Origin: Bacillota bacterium | GTDB taxonomy: Bacteria; Bacillota; Sulfobacillia; JACIYH01 | Assembly: GCA_030019365.1 (NCBI GenBank) | Contig: JASEFA010000007.1 | Location: 62,001-126,000, forward strand | Direction: 5' to 3' | Length of the DNA: 64,000 bases | Part shown: piece by piece, positions 52,429 to 61,141 of the stretch | Numbering within the stretch: position 1 is the first letter of the stretch | How the letters are laid out: every line of letters begins with the position of its first letter | Translations under genes and position numbers: made by a program | The notes under the pieces: generated by a model | The model's input: the letters and a program-made list of their open reading frames with translations, nothing else | Databases searched by the model: none | Told to the model about the DNA's origin: nothing

Positions 52429-53869
52429 CCCTCTTACCGAGCAACTGATGGCTGATTCGAGGGGAGGATCGTGGCCATCGCTTTGGGACAGGTTTGAGAA
52501 GCAGGTGCCCAACTGCGCCTTCGGCCAGATGGGGCTGTGCTGCCAGGCGTGCAGCCAGGGGCCGTGCCGGGTAGATCCCTTCGGGCAGGTGGAGGCCACC
52601 AGCTGCGGGCGCACCCGGACGGGGCTGGTGGCCAGCGAGTTCTGCCGCCAGGTGGCCCAGGGGGCCGCCGCGCAGCTGACCCATGCCCTGCGGTCGGGCG
52701 GGGAGGGCGGCAGGGGGGATCCGGCCCCGGTCCTGGAGGCAATGGAAGTGGCACGCGAGGGGGACCGCTCCCCGGAAGATACCCTCATGGCGGCGGTACG
52801 GGCCGCCCTGGCGGGGACGTCCGCCCTCGCCATGGTGCCTGCGGATGGGGCCACCGCCCGGGGAAAGGCTGGCCTGGCCGCCCTGCGCCGGGACGAACCC
52901 AACGTACTTCTGGTGGGCCGGTTCAGTGCTGCCCCGGCGGCGCTCGCGGCTGGCCGCGACGCCGGGGTGAACGTAGGCGCAGCCTGCGGTGCCGAAGGTG
53001 AGGGGCGGTTCCGCGTGGCCGGGGATTACGGATCGCAGGAGGTGCTGGTGACCTCGGGAGTGGTCGATGCCGTGGTGGCGGGCGAAGCCTGCGTGGCCCC
53101 CGGCCTGGAGAAGGCAGCCCAGGCCGCGGGTGTTCCCTTCTTCCGTGGCGGCCCGGTGGACGTGGCCGGGGTGGTGCGCGCCGCAGAGGGGCACTTCCGG
53201 CGGGCGGCGGGGCGGTCGTCGCGACCCTGGCCCGACGGGCCCGAAGCAGTGGTAGGCCTGGGCAGGGTCGCCCGCGAGGTGCTGGCGGGAGCTGCGGCCG
53301 TATCCGGGCTGCGGGGCGTGGCCTGGCTGGGTGGTTGCAGCAACGCCAGGGTCACGCACCGGGGAGCCATCCTGGACCAGGCCCGCGCCCTGCTGTCTGC
53401 CGACGTGCTGGTGCTGGCTTCCGGCTGCGCGGGTGCGGCCCTGGCCGCGGCCGGCCTGCTCGATCCCGATCGCCGCGAGCACTCCGTGGGCCGGGGGCTG
53501 GCTGAGGTCCTGGGCCGCGCGCAGAAGGCTACCGGCCTGGGATTGCCGCCCGCATGGCACCTGGGTACCTGCTGGTCCGACGGCCACACGCTGACCCTGC
53601 TCGCCGACCTGATCCGGGCGGGTGTGCCGGTGCTGGCTTCCTTCCCGGAGGCATCGCGGCCGGCGGCCTGGGCCACGGCGGTGGCGGCGGCAGCACGGGG
53701 CATCCCCACTTATCTGGGTCCTGTGCTGCCCCTGGACGGCACCAGGGAAGCCCGCGACATGTTGGGGCGGGTGCTGCAGGAGATGGGCGGTAAGACCCTG
53801 GTGGGACCGGGACAGGTGCGCAAACCCGAGCAGGTGGCGGCGGTGCTGTGGGATGGGGAGGGGGCGTAG
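52400..53869 (+). CDS. Shortened CooS-like (Ni-Fe CO dehydrogenase family) protein
   Basis: This 489-residue protein belongs to the CooS/Hcp superfamily but is about 150 residues shorter than CooS. The D and B cluster cysteines sit at 39, 47, 48, 51, 56 and 69, almost the numbering of Carboxydothermus CODH-II (39, 47, 48, 51, 56, 70). Five C-cluster cysteines also appear conserved (196, 231, 313, 343, 391). The C-cluster His (His261 in CODH-II) falls on Arg174 (VGRFS), and the catalytic Lys563 region has no Lys. About 100 residues between B and C clusters and about 30 later ones are missing. GTG 52400 follows GGAAGGAGG. Function is unlikely to be ordinary CO oxidation. Confidence 0.85.
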   Translation: MRTLRKRTADPLTEQLMADSRGGSWPSLWDRFEKQVPNCAFGQMGLCCQACSQGPCRVDPFGQVEATSCGRTRTGLVASEFCRQVAQGAAAQLTHALRSGGEGGRGDPAPVLEAMEVAREGDRSPEDTLMAAVRAALAGTSALAMVPADGATARGKAGLAALRRDEPNVLLVGRFSAAPAALAAGRDAGVNVGAACGAEGEGRFRVAGDYGSQEVLVTSGVVDAVVAGEACVAPGLEKAAQAAGVPFFRGGPVDVAGVVRAAEGHFRRAAGRSSRPWPDGPEAVVGLGRVAREVLAGAAAVSGLRGVAWLGGCSNARVTHRGAILDQARALLSADVLVLASGCAGAALAAAGLLDPDRREHSVGRGLAEVLGRAQKATGLGLPPAWHLGTCWSDGHTLTLLADLIRAGVPVLASFPEASRPAAWATAVAAAARGIPTYLGPVLPLDGTREARDMLGRVLQEMGGKTLVGPGQVRKPEQVAAVLWDGEGA

Positions 53870-53872
53870 GCG

Positions 53873-54628
53873 GTGCAGGTTGATGCGGAGAAGTGCGTGG
53901 GCTGTGGCCAGTGCATCCCCTTCTGTCCGGTGGATGCCCGTAGCCTGGGCAGGTTACCCGGGCACGGCCGGGTGACCCTGATCATCGACTCCGACCGTTG
54001 CGCGGAGTGTGGCGTGTGCCTGCGCTCGGGCATCTGCCCCACCGACGCCATGTACCAGGAAGCCCTGGAGATGCCCCGTCTGATCCGGGCCATCCTGTCC
54101 GATCCCCTCATCGAGTTCAAGGCCACCGGAGTGCCGGGACGGGGTACCGAGGAGATCAAGACCAATGAGATCACGGGACGCATCCGGTTCGGTTACGCCG
54201 GTGTGGGTATCGAGATGGGCCGTCCCGGGGTGAGCACCTCCTGGGAGGACGTGCAAGAGGTGACACGGGCTATGGCCAAACTGGGGGTCGGCTTCTGCGA
54301 AGGCAACCCGGTTACCCATTTCATGGCGGACCGGAACACCGGGGATCTCGAGCCCGACGTGGTGAAGGAAAAGTCGCTTTCGGCCATCATTGAGTTCGAC
54401 GTGTCCCTGGAGAAGCTCCCCGAGGTGTTGCGGGTGTTGCAGGAGATCACCCCCCAGCTCGAAACCGTCTACACGCTGGAGGTCTCCTGCAAGGTGCATC
54501 CCGACGGCACCCTGCCCGTGCTGCCCATCATTGAGCAGGCGGGGTATACCGTGTTGCCCAACAGCAAGAACAACCTGGGGATGGGCCGGCCGCGGTTCCG
54601 CGAGCCGGGAGAGGAGGGTGTGGCATGA
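53873..54628 (+). CDS. Ferredoxin-fusion protein of unknown family (copy 2 of pair)
   Basis: This 251-residue protein is a collinear paralogue of the one at 47260. It has the same two-cluster ferredoxin domain (CVGCGQCIPFCP; CAECGVCLRSGICP with five residues before the last Cys), then GRGTEEIKTNEITGR, VGIEMGRPGVSTS, GVGFCEGNPVTHFM and ETVYTLEV. Unlike copy 1 it has no Gly/Ala tail. It starts 3 bp after the CooS-like gene and overlaps the next gene (ATGA). The unknown domain probably works with a ferredoxin-dependent enzyme in both contexts. Confidence 0.82.
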   Translation: MQVDAEKCVGCGQCIPFCPVDARSLGRLPGHGRVTLIIDSDRCAECGVCLRSGICPTDAMYQEALEMPRLIRAILSDPLIEFKATGVPGRGTEEIKTNEITGRIRFGYAGVGIEMGRPGVSTSWEDVQEVTRAMAKLGVGFCEGNPVTHFMADRNTGDLEPDVVKEKSLSAIIEFDVSLEKLPEVLRVLQEITPQLETVYTLEVSCKVHPDGTLPVLPIIEQAGYTVLPNSKNNLGMGRPRFREPGEEGVA

Positions 54629-55275
54629 CCCACAGCCTGCACCGCCGCGGTTCCCGGGAGAGCCTGGAGAAGGACTTCGTGGTGCTGTCGTGCTCGGCGA
54701 AGGGGTTCAACGACAACGTCTTCGGCCAAAAGGGCAAGGAGTTCCTGCGCATCTGCCTGCGCCATCATCCCGTGAACTTCGGCGACATGAAGACGGGGAA
54801 CTTCCTGAGCGTCGATCCGGAGGAGGTCATCGCCCGCGTCTCCAACACCACCATCCTGGAAGTCACGTACGACAGCAAGCAGGACGTGGTGGAGCTTATG
54901 CGCGACCTGAAGGAGGCGGACCTGGGAGTTTCGGTAATCATCTCCGGATTGCACGACGTGGTGGAGGACATCGTGCGCCAGGTGGGCCTGAAGCGCATCC
55001 ACACTCGGGAGTACTCTCTGGGCACCCATGGTCGGCTGGAACTATTGCCGGAGTACGAGGTCCTGGAGTTCACCACCATGTGCGGCCATGCCATGGTGGC
55101 GTCCGGACTGGTCAAGCACATGATCGCCCAGTGCAAGCTGGGACGCCGTTCCCTGCGCGATGCGGCGGTCACCATGGGGAAGTGCTGTTCCTGCGGCAAC
55201 TTCAACGTCAACCGCGCCCAGGACCTGCTGGCCCGCAACCTGGGGCTCTGGGTCGCCGACTGGCCAATCTACTGA
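54625..55275 (+). CDS. Unknown Cys/His-motif protein (copy 2 of partner)
   Basis: This 216-residue protein is the paralogue of 48027-48686. Shared elements are MTHSLHRRGS at the start, HHPVNFGDMKTGNFL near residue 50, YSLGTHGRLE, TMCGHAMVASGL and KCCSCGNFNVNRA near the end. The CGH and CxCG motifs are thus conserved between copies while surrounding residues differ, which supports functional Cys/His ligands. The start ATG overlaps the stop of the ferredoxin-fusion gene, as in the first pair. No known family comes to mind. Confidence 0.8.
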   Translation: MTHSLHRRGSRESLEKDFVVLSCSAKGFNDNVFGQKGKEFLRICLRHHPVNFGDMKTGNFLSVDPEEVIARVSNTTILEVTYDSKQDVVELMRDLKEADLGVSVIISGLHDVVEDIVRQVGLKRIHTREYSLGTHGRLELLPEYEVLEFTTMCGHAMVASGLVKHMIAQCKLGRRSLRDAAVTMGKCCSCGNFNVNRAQDLLARNLGLWVADWPIY

Positions 55276-55299
55276 GCGCCCGCAGGGAGGTTTCTCCTG

Positions 55300-56634
55300 A
55301 TGAAGCACGTTATCGTGGGCAACGGGCCGGCCGGGATGACGGCCGCCCTTACCATCCGCTCTGCCCGCCCTCGGGACGAGGTTACTGTGGTGACGGCCGA
55401 CGAGGGGGCGTACTACTCCAAGGTGAGGGAGCCGGACCTGCTGGCGGGGGAGGCGGAACCCGCGCTGCTCGAGCTCGCGGCGGAAAGCGCGATCCGGAGC
55501 GCCGGGATCGAGCTGGTGACGGGTATCGCCGTCCGCTCCCTCGACCGCGGGGCGCGACGGGTCTTCCTGGAAGATGGTCGGGAGCTGTCGTACGACTGCC
55601 TGCTGCTCTCCACCGGTGCCAGTCCCATTGTCCCCGCGGTCCCCGGCATGCACGCCGGCACCGACCCCGGCCGCCCTTTGCCGACGGGGGTGTTTGCCCT
55701 GCGCACCCTGCGGGATGCCCGCCGGCTGGCCGCAGCGGCGGGGAGGGCACGAAATGCGGTGGTGGTGGGGGGTGGATTCATTGGGGTCCACGTGGCCTGG
55801 GCGCTGGCCGCCCGCGGCCTGGACGTTACGCTGGTGGAAAAGATGCCCACCCTGCTGCCCGGGGGCTGCGACGACACGGCTTCGTCCCTGGTGGCCGCCC
55901 ACCTGGAGTCCCGGGGCGTGAGGGTCATGCTGGGTTGTGCCCTGGAGTCGGTCGCCTGCTCCGGTGGCGGGGAGGCCGGGCCGTGCTCCGGTGGCGGGGC
56001 GGGGGCCAGCCTCCAGGTGGAGGTGGGCGGTACCACCATCCCGTGCGACCTGGCGGTGCTGGCGGTGGGCGTCAGGCCCAACACGGCGTTGGCCCGCCAG
56101 GCCCGGGTCGAGGTGGCGGAGGGGGTGGTCACCGACGCCACCATGGCCACCACCGTATCGGGGGTCTGGGCGGCCGGAGACGTGGCCCAGACGCTCGACC
56201 TGGCCACGGGAAGACAGGGGATGCTTCCCCTCTGGCCCCTGGCGGTAGCCCAGGGCCGCATCGCCGGGCGCAACATGGCCGGCCTGCGCGCCTCCTACCG
56301 GGGAGGCCTCCGCATCAACCCCGTGCACCTGGGGCCGCTGCAGGTGGTCTCCCTGGGAGAGATCTTTCCGGCCGGCCCCTGGGCCCGGGTGCTCACCGGC
56401 CCGGCCCCGGGGCGCGCACCATTCCACGGGGGGGACCATGGGCGCGGCCTGCCGGCCTACTTCCGGATCGCCTTCCAGGATGATCGCCTGGTGGGGGTGC
56501 TCCTGGTGGGCGCGGTGGAGGCCGCCGGTATCCTCGGTTCTCTGATTGCGCGCGCCATCCGCCTCCGCGCGCAGGACGAAGCCTTGCGTCTGGTGGGTGC
56601 AGCGCTGCGGACCGCCCTTCCCGCCCGCCTCTGA
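55300..56634 (+). CDS. FAD/NAD(P)-dependent oxidoreductase of the CooS-CooF type cluster
   Basis: This 444-residue pyridine-nucleotide disulfide-type oxidoreductase has the N-terminal FAD motif VGNGPAGMTAA, LLLSTGASP, a second nucleotide fold VVVGGGFIGVHVAW near residue 155, and VWAAGDVAQ near residue 290. There is no CxxxxC redox disulfide. CooS, CooF and such a flavoprotein are known as a CO-linked NAD(P)H-forming set in acetogens, so it probably links ferredoxin to NAD(P). ATG 55300 follows AGGGAGG. A 27-bp in-frame duplication (55957 and 55984) lies in a surface loop. It is the last gene of the sigma-54 array. Confidence 0.9.
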   Translation: MKHVIVGNGPAGMTAALTIRSARPRDEVTVVTADEGAYYSKVREPDLLAGEAEPALLELAAESAIRSAGIELVTGIAVRSLDRGARRVFLEDGRELSYDCLLLSTGASPIVPAVPGMHAGTDPGRPLPTGVFALRTLRDARRLAAAAGRARNAVVVGGGFIGVHVAWALAARGLDVTLVEKMPTLLPGGCDDTASSLVAAHLESRGVRVMLGCALESVACSGGGEAGPCSGGGAGASLQVEVGGTTIPCDLAVLAVGVRPNTALARQARVEVAEGVVTDATMATTVSGVWAAGDVAQTLDLATGRQGMLPLWPLAVAQGRIAGRNMAGLRASYRGGLRINPVHLGPLQVVSLGEIFPAGPWARVLTGPAPGRAPFHGGDHGRGLPAYFRIAFQDDRLVGVLLVGAVEAAGILGSLIARAIRLRAQDEALRLVGAALRTALPARL

Positions 56635-56689
56635 ACACTACACCGGGGGCGGTAGCCAGATCCGACAAACCACAGGGCACACACTCGCC

Positions 56690-56734
56690 GGGAGTGGCGG
56701 GTGCCGCGCGAAAGTGCGCGGTATCGCCACTCCC
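56690..56734 (+). terminator. Large stem-loop at the end of the sigma-54 array
   Basis: A 10-bp outer stem (56690-56699 with 56725-56734) and an inner 6-bp stem CCGCGC/GCGCGG with a GAAAGT loop form a strong hairpin 56 bp after the last stop codon. No real T run follows, only TGCTTTG. It could stop or stabilise the transcript. Confidence 0.45.
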
Positions 56735-56830
56735 TGCTTTGCCGCCCGGCATGCGATGGCCCAGCAAGGGCACGCCGCCGGCAGGGCAATGAGGGAAGCT
56801 CCTGACGTGGCGGTGAGGCTGAGGGTCACG

Positions 56831-56880
56831 GTTCGTTGACAGATGCGTTCGTTGACGGATGCCGATAAGAAGGTTATAAT
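56831..56880 (+). promoter_or_regulatory. Heat-shock operon promoter with duplicated -35 region
   Basis: TTGACG (56852-56857), a 17-base spacer and TATAAT (56875-56880) form a strong promoter. A 16-bp direct repeat (56831-56846 and 56847-56862, one mismatch, GTTCGTTGACRGATGC) places a second TTGACA at 56836. The repeat may be the operator of the autorepressor HspR encoded downstream. No CIRCE element is present. Confidence 0.82.
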
Positions 56881-56885
56881 GACCG

Positions 56886-57377
56886 GTGCAACATCCTTGT
56901 GAGGAGGGATCAGCCCTGCCTCTGCACGGACCGGATGAACCGGTATACACGATCAGCGTGGCTGCCCGCCTCCTGGGGGTTAACCCGCAAACCCTGCGGG
57001 TGCTCGAGCGGTACGGGTTGGTGTGCCCCTCCCGTACCGAGAACAACATCCGCCTGTACTCGGAGAACGATCTGGTCCTCCTGCAGCGGATATGCCACCT
57101 GATCCGGGTCGAACGCATAAACATGGCCGGGGTCAGGGTCATCCTGCGCATGGAAGGCCGGCTGTCCGGCCCGGACCTGCCGGGCGACGAGGCGGCCGAG
57201 GACGATGCTGGCGAGCACGGGCGGACGGGGAGACCGGGGCGGCCGGGTTTCCGGCGCATCCCGGTTGAGGTGCCCGAGGAAGGGGACGCCCGAGAGGACG
57301 GGCGGGGAGCAGCGAGTGGGGACAAGGAGGTGCGCGTGTATGGCGAAGGTCGTGGGCATCGATCTGGGGACCACTAA
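56886..57377 (+). CDS. hspR: HspR-type MerR-family heat-shock repressor
   Basis: This encodes up to 163 residues with a MerR HTH ([49 protein letters not shown], about residues 21-70), as in HspR of Streptomyces, and a hydrophilic Gly/Asp-rich tail. HspR represses dnaK operons with DnaK as co-repressor. Start choice is open. GTG 56886 coincides with the predicted transcription start, so it would be leaderless. CTG 56916 follows AGGAGGG by 7 bases. The 3' end overlaps dnaK by 38 bp. In actinobacteria hspR is normally last in the operon; here it is first. Confidence 0.85.
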   Translation: MQHPCEEGSALPLHGPDEPVYTISVAARLLGVNPQTLRVLERYGLVCPSRTENNIRLYSENDLVLLQRICHLIRVERINMAGVRVILRMEGRLSGPDLPGDEAAEDDAGEHGRTGRPGRPGFRRIPVEVPEEGDAREDGRGAASGDKEVRVYGEGRGHRSGDH

Positions 57378-59337
57378 CTCAGTGATCGCGGTAATGGAGG
57401 CAGGCAAACCGCAGGTGATCATCAATGCGGAGGGAAGCCGCCTGACCCCTTCCGTGGTGGGCTTCACCAAGGCGGGAGAGCGCCTGGTGGGGCAGCTGGC
57501 ACGCCGGCAGGCGGTGCTGAACCCGGAGAACACGGTGTTTTCTATCAAGCGGTTCATGGGGCGGCGCTACGATGAAGTTTCCCTGGAGCGGGAACGGGTT
57601 CCCTATCAGGTGAAGCGGGGAGCCAGCGATACGGTGCGCATCAACATGCCCGCGGCGGGGAAGGAGTTCTCTCCGGAAGAAATCTCGGCCATGATCCTGC
57701 AGAAGCTGAAGATGGACGCCGAGAAGTACCTGGGCGAGCCCGTGACCAAGGCCGTCATCACGGTACCGGCATACTTCAACGACGCCCAGCGCACCGCCAC
57801 CCGTGATGCCGGGCGCATCGCCGGGCTGGAGGTGCTGCGCATCATCAACGAGCCCACGGCCGCCTCCCTGGCCTATGGCGTGGACAAGAAGACCAACGAG
57901 ACCATCCTGGTGTGGGACCTGGGCGGCGGCACCTTCGATGTCTCCATCCTCGAAGTGGGGGACGGCGTCTTCGAGGTGAAGGCCACCTCCGGGGACACCC
58001 ACCTGGGCGGCGACGACTACGACATGCGCCTGGTGAACTGCGTGGCCGACCGCTTCCAGCGGGACACGGGCATCGATCTCCGCAAGGACCGGCAGGCTCT
58101 GCAGCGCCTGCTGGAGGCGTGCGAGAAGGCCAAGTGCGAGCTTTCCTCCGTGCCGGAGACGACCATCTCCCTGCCCTTTATCACCGCCGATGCTTCGGGC
58201 CCCAAGCACCTGGAAGAGCGCATCAGCCGGGCGAAGTTCGAGGAGATTACCCGCGACCTCACCGAGCGGTGCATCGGACCCTTCCGCCAGGCGCTTTCTG
58301 ACGCCAGGCTGACGGAGCGGGACATCGCCGAGGTCATCCTGGTGGGGGGCGCCACCCGCATGCCCGCCATTCAGGAGCTGGTGCGCAAGCTCACCGGCAA
58401 GGAGCCCAACCGGGGAGTGAACCCGGACGAGGTGGTGGCGGTGGGGGCGGCCATCCAGGCCGGAGTGCTGGCCGGTGAGGTGAAGGACATCGTCCTGCTG
58501 GACGTCACCCCGCTCTCCCTGGGCATCGAGACCCTGGGCGGCGTCATGACCAGGCTTATCGAGCGTAACACCACCATCCCCACCCGCAAGAGCGAGGTGT
58601 TCACCACCGCCGCCGACGGGCAGACCACGGTGGAGGTCCACGTGCTGCAGGGCGAGCGGGAGTTCGCCCGCGACAACCGCACCCTGGGCCGCTTCCTGCT
58701 GGACGGCATCCCGCCGGCGCCTCGCGGCATCCCGCAGATCGAGGTCACCTTCGACATCGACGCCAACGGCATCCTGAACGTAACGGCGAAAGACCGCGCC
58801 ACCGGCCGCGAGCAGCACATCACCATCACCGGCTCGACCCAGCTCTCCAGGGGCGACATCGACCGCATGGTGAAGGAAGCCGAGAGTTACGGCCAGGAAG
58901 ACAAGAAGCGGCGCGAGCTGGTGGACGCCCGCAACCAGGCCGACTCCCTCATCTACCAGGTCGAGAAGACCATGAAGGACACGGGGGCCCGGCTCTCCGG
59001 GGACGAGAGGTCCCGCATCGAGCGGGCCATCTCGTCGCTGCGGGAGGCCGCCAAGGGCGAGGACGTATCCCGCATCCGTTCCGCCATGGAGGAACTGCAG
59101 CAGGCGTCGTACAAGATGGCAGAGCAGCTCTACCGCCAGGCGGCCGGTGCCGGCGCGTCAGCAGGTCCGGGCGACGCCTCTGGCGGGCCGGCAGGTCCGG
59201 GGGGTGGTGGGCCGGGTGGCCCTGGCGGCACCTCCGGCGGGCCGGGCGGCACGGCCGACGGTACCGGCGAATCCTCGCGCCGGGGCGGAGACGACGTCAT
59301 CGATGCCGAGTACCGTCCCAGCGACGGAGACCGGTAG
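57340..59337 (+). CDS. dnaK: Chaperone protein DnaK (Hsp70)
   Basis: This 665-residue Hsp70 has the ATPase start [18 protein letters not shown], the phosphate loop [34 protein letters not shown] and the substrate domain with [16 protein letters not shown]. The C-terminal tail of about 60 residues is rich in Gly/Pro/Ser and ends in [12 protein letters not shown], close to the usual D/E-rich end. ATG 57340 follows ACAAGGAGGTG, a strong site that overrides the 38-bp overlap with hspR. It folds proteins with GrpE and DnaJ encoded next. Confidence 0.97.
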   Translation: MAKVVGIDLGTTNSVIAVMEAGKPQVIINAEGSRLTPSVVGFTKAGERLVGQLARRQAVLNPENTVFSIKRFMGRRYDEVSLERERVPYQVKRGASDTVRINMPAAGKEFSPEEISAMILQKLKMDAEKYLGEPVTKAVITVPAYFNDAQRTATRDAGRIAGLEVLRIINEPTAASLAYGVDKKTNETILVWDLGGGTFDVSILEVGDGVFEVKATSGDTHLGGDDYDMRLVNCVADRFQRDTGIDLRKDRQALQRLLEACEKAKCELSSVPETTISLPFITADASGPKHLEERISRAKFEEITRDLTERCIGPFRQALSDARLTERDIAEVILVGGATRMPAIQELVRKLTGKEPNRGVNPDEVVAVGAAIQAGVLAGEVKDIVLLDVTPLSLGIETLGGVMTRLIERNTTIPTRKSEVFTTAADGQTTVEVHVLQGEREFARDNRTLGRFLLDGIPPAPRGIPQIEVTFDIDANGILNVTAKDRATGREQHITITGSTQLSRGDIDRMVKEAESYGQEDKKRRELVDARNQADSLIYQVEKTMKDTGARLSGDERSRIERAISSLREAAKGEDVSRIRSAMEELQQASYKMAEQLYRQAAGAGASAGPGDASGGPAGPGGGGPGGPGGTSGGPGGTADGTGESSRRGGDDVIDAEYRPSDGDR

Positions 59338-59353
59338 CGCGGAGGTGTGAGCG

Positions 59354-59959
59354 ATGCCCGAGAGCGGCGCACAGCACGGGCCGCCGGGGGACGACCTCCG
59401 CGCGGAACTGGGCCTGCTCAGAGCGAAACTAGAAGCGGCGCGGGTGGAAGTGGAACAGGTGCGGGGCGAACTGGAAGCGGTCCGGACAGAGCTGGAGGCG
59501 AGGCGCGCGGAAGCGGAACGTAACTGGGACCAGTTCCTGCGCGCGCGGGCCGATCTGGACAACTACCGGCGCCGCATGGAGCGGGAGGTGGAGCGCCTGG
59601 TGGATCGGGGTCGCCAGGAACTGCTCCTCCGGTTCCTCGAGGTGGCCGATAATTTCCAGCGTGCCCTCATGCCCCAGGTCATGGCTGCGGCCGACCCCGA
59701 CGGCCTTCGCCGGGGACTGGAACTCATCTCCCGGCAACTGGATAACCTCCTGGGGCAGGAGGGCGTGCAGCCCATCGAGGCGGTGGGGGCGCCTTTCGAC
59801 CCCCGCCTGCACGAGGCCGTGGCGGCGTGGGAATGCGATGACGTGGACCGGGAAACCGTCACCGACGAGATCCAGAAGGGGTACCTTTACCGCGGTGAGG
59901 TGCTGCGGCCGGCCCGCGTGCGCGTCGCCCGTCCGCCGGAGCCCGGCGACGGTGCCTGA
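59354..59959 (+). CDS. grpE: Nucleotide exchange factor GrpE
   Basis: This 201-residue protein has a long N-terminal coiled coil (repeats of ELEAxRxELEARRAEAERN, residues about 15-60), DNYRRRMEREVERLVDRGRQELLLRFLEVADNFQRAL, and the C-terminal beta-wing GVQPIEAVGAPFDPRLHEAV. These are the GrpE hallmarks. It releases ADP from DnaK. It lies 16 bp after dnaK. A 144-bp GC-rich gap with no gene separates it from dnaJ. Confidence 0.95.
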   Translation: MPESGAQHGPPGDDLRAELGLLRAKLEAARVEVEQVRGELEAVRTELEARRAEAERNWDQFLRARADLDNYRRRMEREVERLVDRGRQELLLRFLEVADNFQRALMPQVMAAADPDGLRRGLELISRQLDNLLGQEGVQPIEAVGAPFDPRLHEAVAAWECDDVDRETVTDEIQKGYLYRGEVLRPARVRVARPPEPGDGA

Positions 59960-60103
59960 GCCGGCGCCCCCGCTGCCGCGGCCGGTTGCGCGGCGTCTCG
60001 CGCGTGGCCGCGGCGGGTTGGGGCGGACCGGCGCCTGCCCGGCGGTGGCGTCCCGGCACAGCGGACGGGTGACCGGTGCAGAGTGATGGGGCGGTGAGCC
60101 CTG

Positions 60104-61141
60104 GTGGAGTTCAAGGACTACTACAAGATACTGGGCGTCTCCCATGACGCCAGCGACGAGGAAATAAAGAAGGCATACCGGCGGCTGGCCCGCAAGTACC
60201 ACCCCGACGTCAACCCCGGAGACAGGGCGGCCGAGGAGAAGTTCAAGGAGATCAACGAGGCCTACGCCGTGCTGTCCGACCGGGAACGGCGGCACCGCTA
60301 CGACCAGTTAGGGGCGGACTGGCCCCGCTGGTCCCAGTGGGAGCGTGCCCAGCGCCAGCCGGGCGGGTTCGGCCCCACCTTCACGGGGACGGCGGGCGGC
60401 GACTTCTCCGAGTTCTTCCGCATCTTCTTCTCCGACCTGGGGCTGGACCTGGAAGACCTGCTGGCCCGGGCCGCGGGTGGCGCGAGGGGAGGGAAGGGCG
60501 CCGCCGGTGGACGTTCCGGAGCCGGTCGGAGTGGTTCAGGTCCCGGTACCCGCACTTTCTGGTGGACCTGGTCCCCCGGCGCCGGCGACACGGTCAGCCC
60601 CAACGGCGGGGGTGCCCCCGGGGAGGTGGGTGCCCGCCGGGAAGCGGGCACCGTGGAGGTGACCCTGGAAGAAGTGGCGGAGGGCACCCGGCGCCAGGTC
60701 GAGCTGCTGCTGCCGGGCGGTTTGCGACGCCTGGAAGTGAGGGTGCCCCCCGGAGTGCGCGACGGACAGCTGCTCCGGCTGCCGGGCGGCGCTGACGGCC
60801 AGGACGTCTACCTGCGGGTGCACGTCCGGCCCCACCCAGTGTTCGACCGCCACGGGGCTGACCTGGTGCGGGAGCTGCCGGTTTCTCTCGCTGAGGCCCT
60901 CCTGGGGGCGGACGTGGAAGCCTCCACCCTCGACAAAGGTCGCGTGAAGGTGAGGGTGCCGCCCGAGACCCAGAACGGGGCTGTGCTTCGCCTGCGTGGG
61001 TTGGGGCTCCCCCGGCGGGAGGGCGGCCGGGGCGACCTGCACCTGCGGGTCAGGGTGGTGCTGCCCACCCGCCTGGGTAAGCGGGAGAAGGAGCTCATCC
61101 AGGAACTGGCCCGCCTCCGCCCCGAAACCCCACCCCGCTGA
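60104..61141 (+). CDS. dnaJ: DnaJ/CbpA-type co-chaperone without zinc finger
   Basis: This 345-residue J-protein starts with a J domain ([35 protein letters not shown], with the HPD motif), followed by a Gly/Ser-rich linker and two beta-barrel substrate domains ([45 protein letters not shown]). The four CxxCxGxG zinc repeats of type I DnaJ are absent, so it is a type II (CbpA-like) protein. It is the only J-protein in this operon and presumably the partner of DnaK. GTG 60104 follows GGGGCGGTGAG. Confidence 0.92.
   Translation: MEFKDYYKILGVSHDASDEEIKKAYRRLARKYHPDVNPGDRAAEEKFKEINEAYAVLSDRERRHRYDQLGADWPRWSQWERAQRQPGGFGPTFTGTAGGDFSEFFRIFFSDLGLDLEDLLARAAGGARGGKGAAGGRSGAGRSGSGPGTRTFWWTWSPGAGDTVSPNGGGAPGEVGARREAGTVEVTLEEVAEGTRRQVELLLPGGLRRLEVRVPPGVRDGQLLRLPGGADGQDVYLRVHVRPHPVFDRHGADLVRELPVSLAEALLGADVEASTLDKGRVKVRVPPETQNGAVLRLRGLGLPRREGGRGDLHLRVRVVLPTRLGKREKELIQELARLRPETPPR

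Noticed and set aside
52400-53869. Assignment as an ordinary anaerobic CO dehydrogenase
   Set aside because: Length, the missing C-cluster His, the missing catalytic Lys and the lost helical segment argue against it, despite conserved cysteines and the CooF/flavoprotein neighbours.
56635-57340. CIRCE element for HrcA control of dnaK
   Set aside because: No TTAGCACTC-N9-GAGTGCTAA-like inverted repeat is present. The MerR-type HspR gene explains the regulation.
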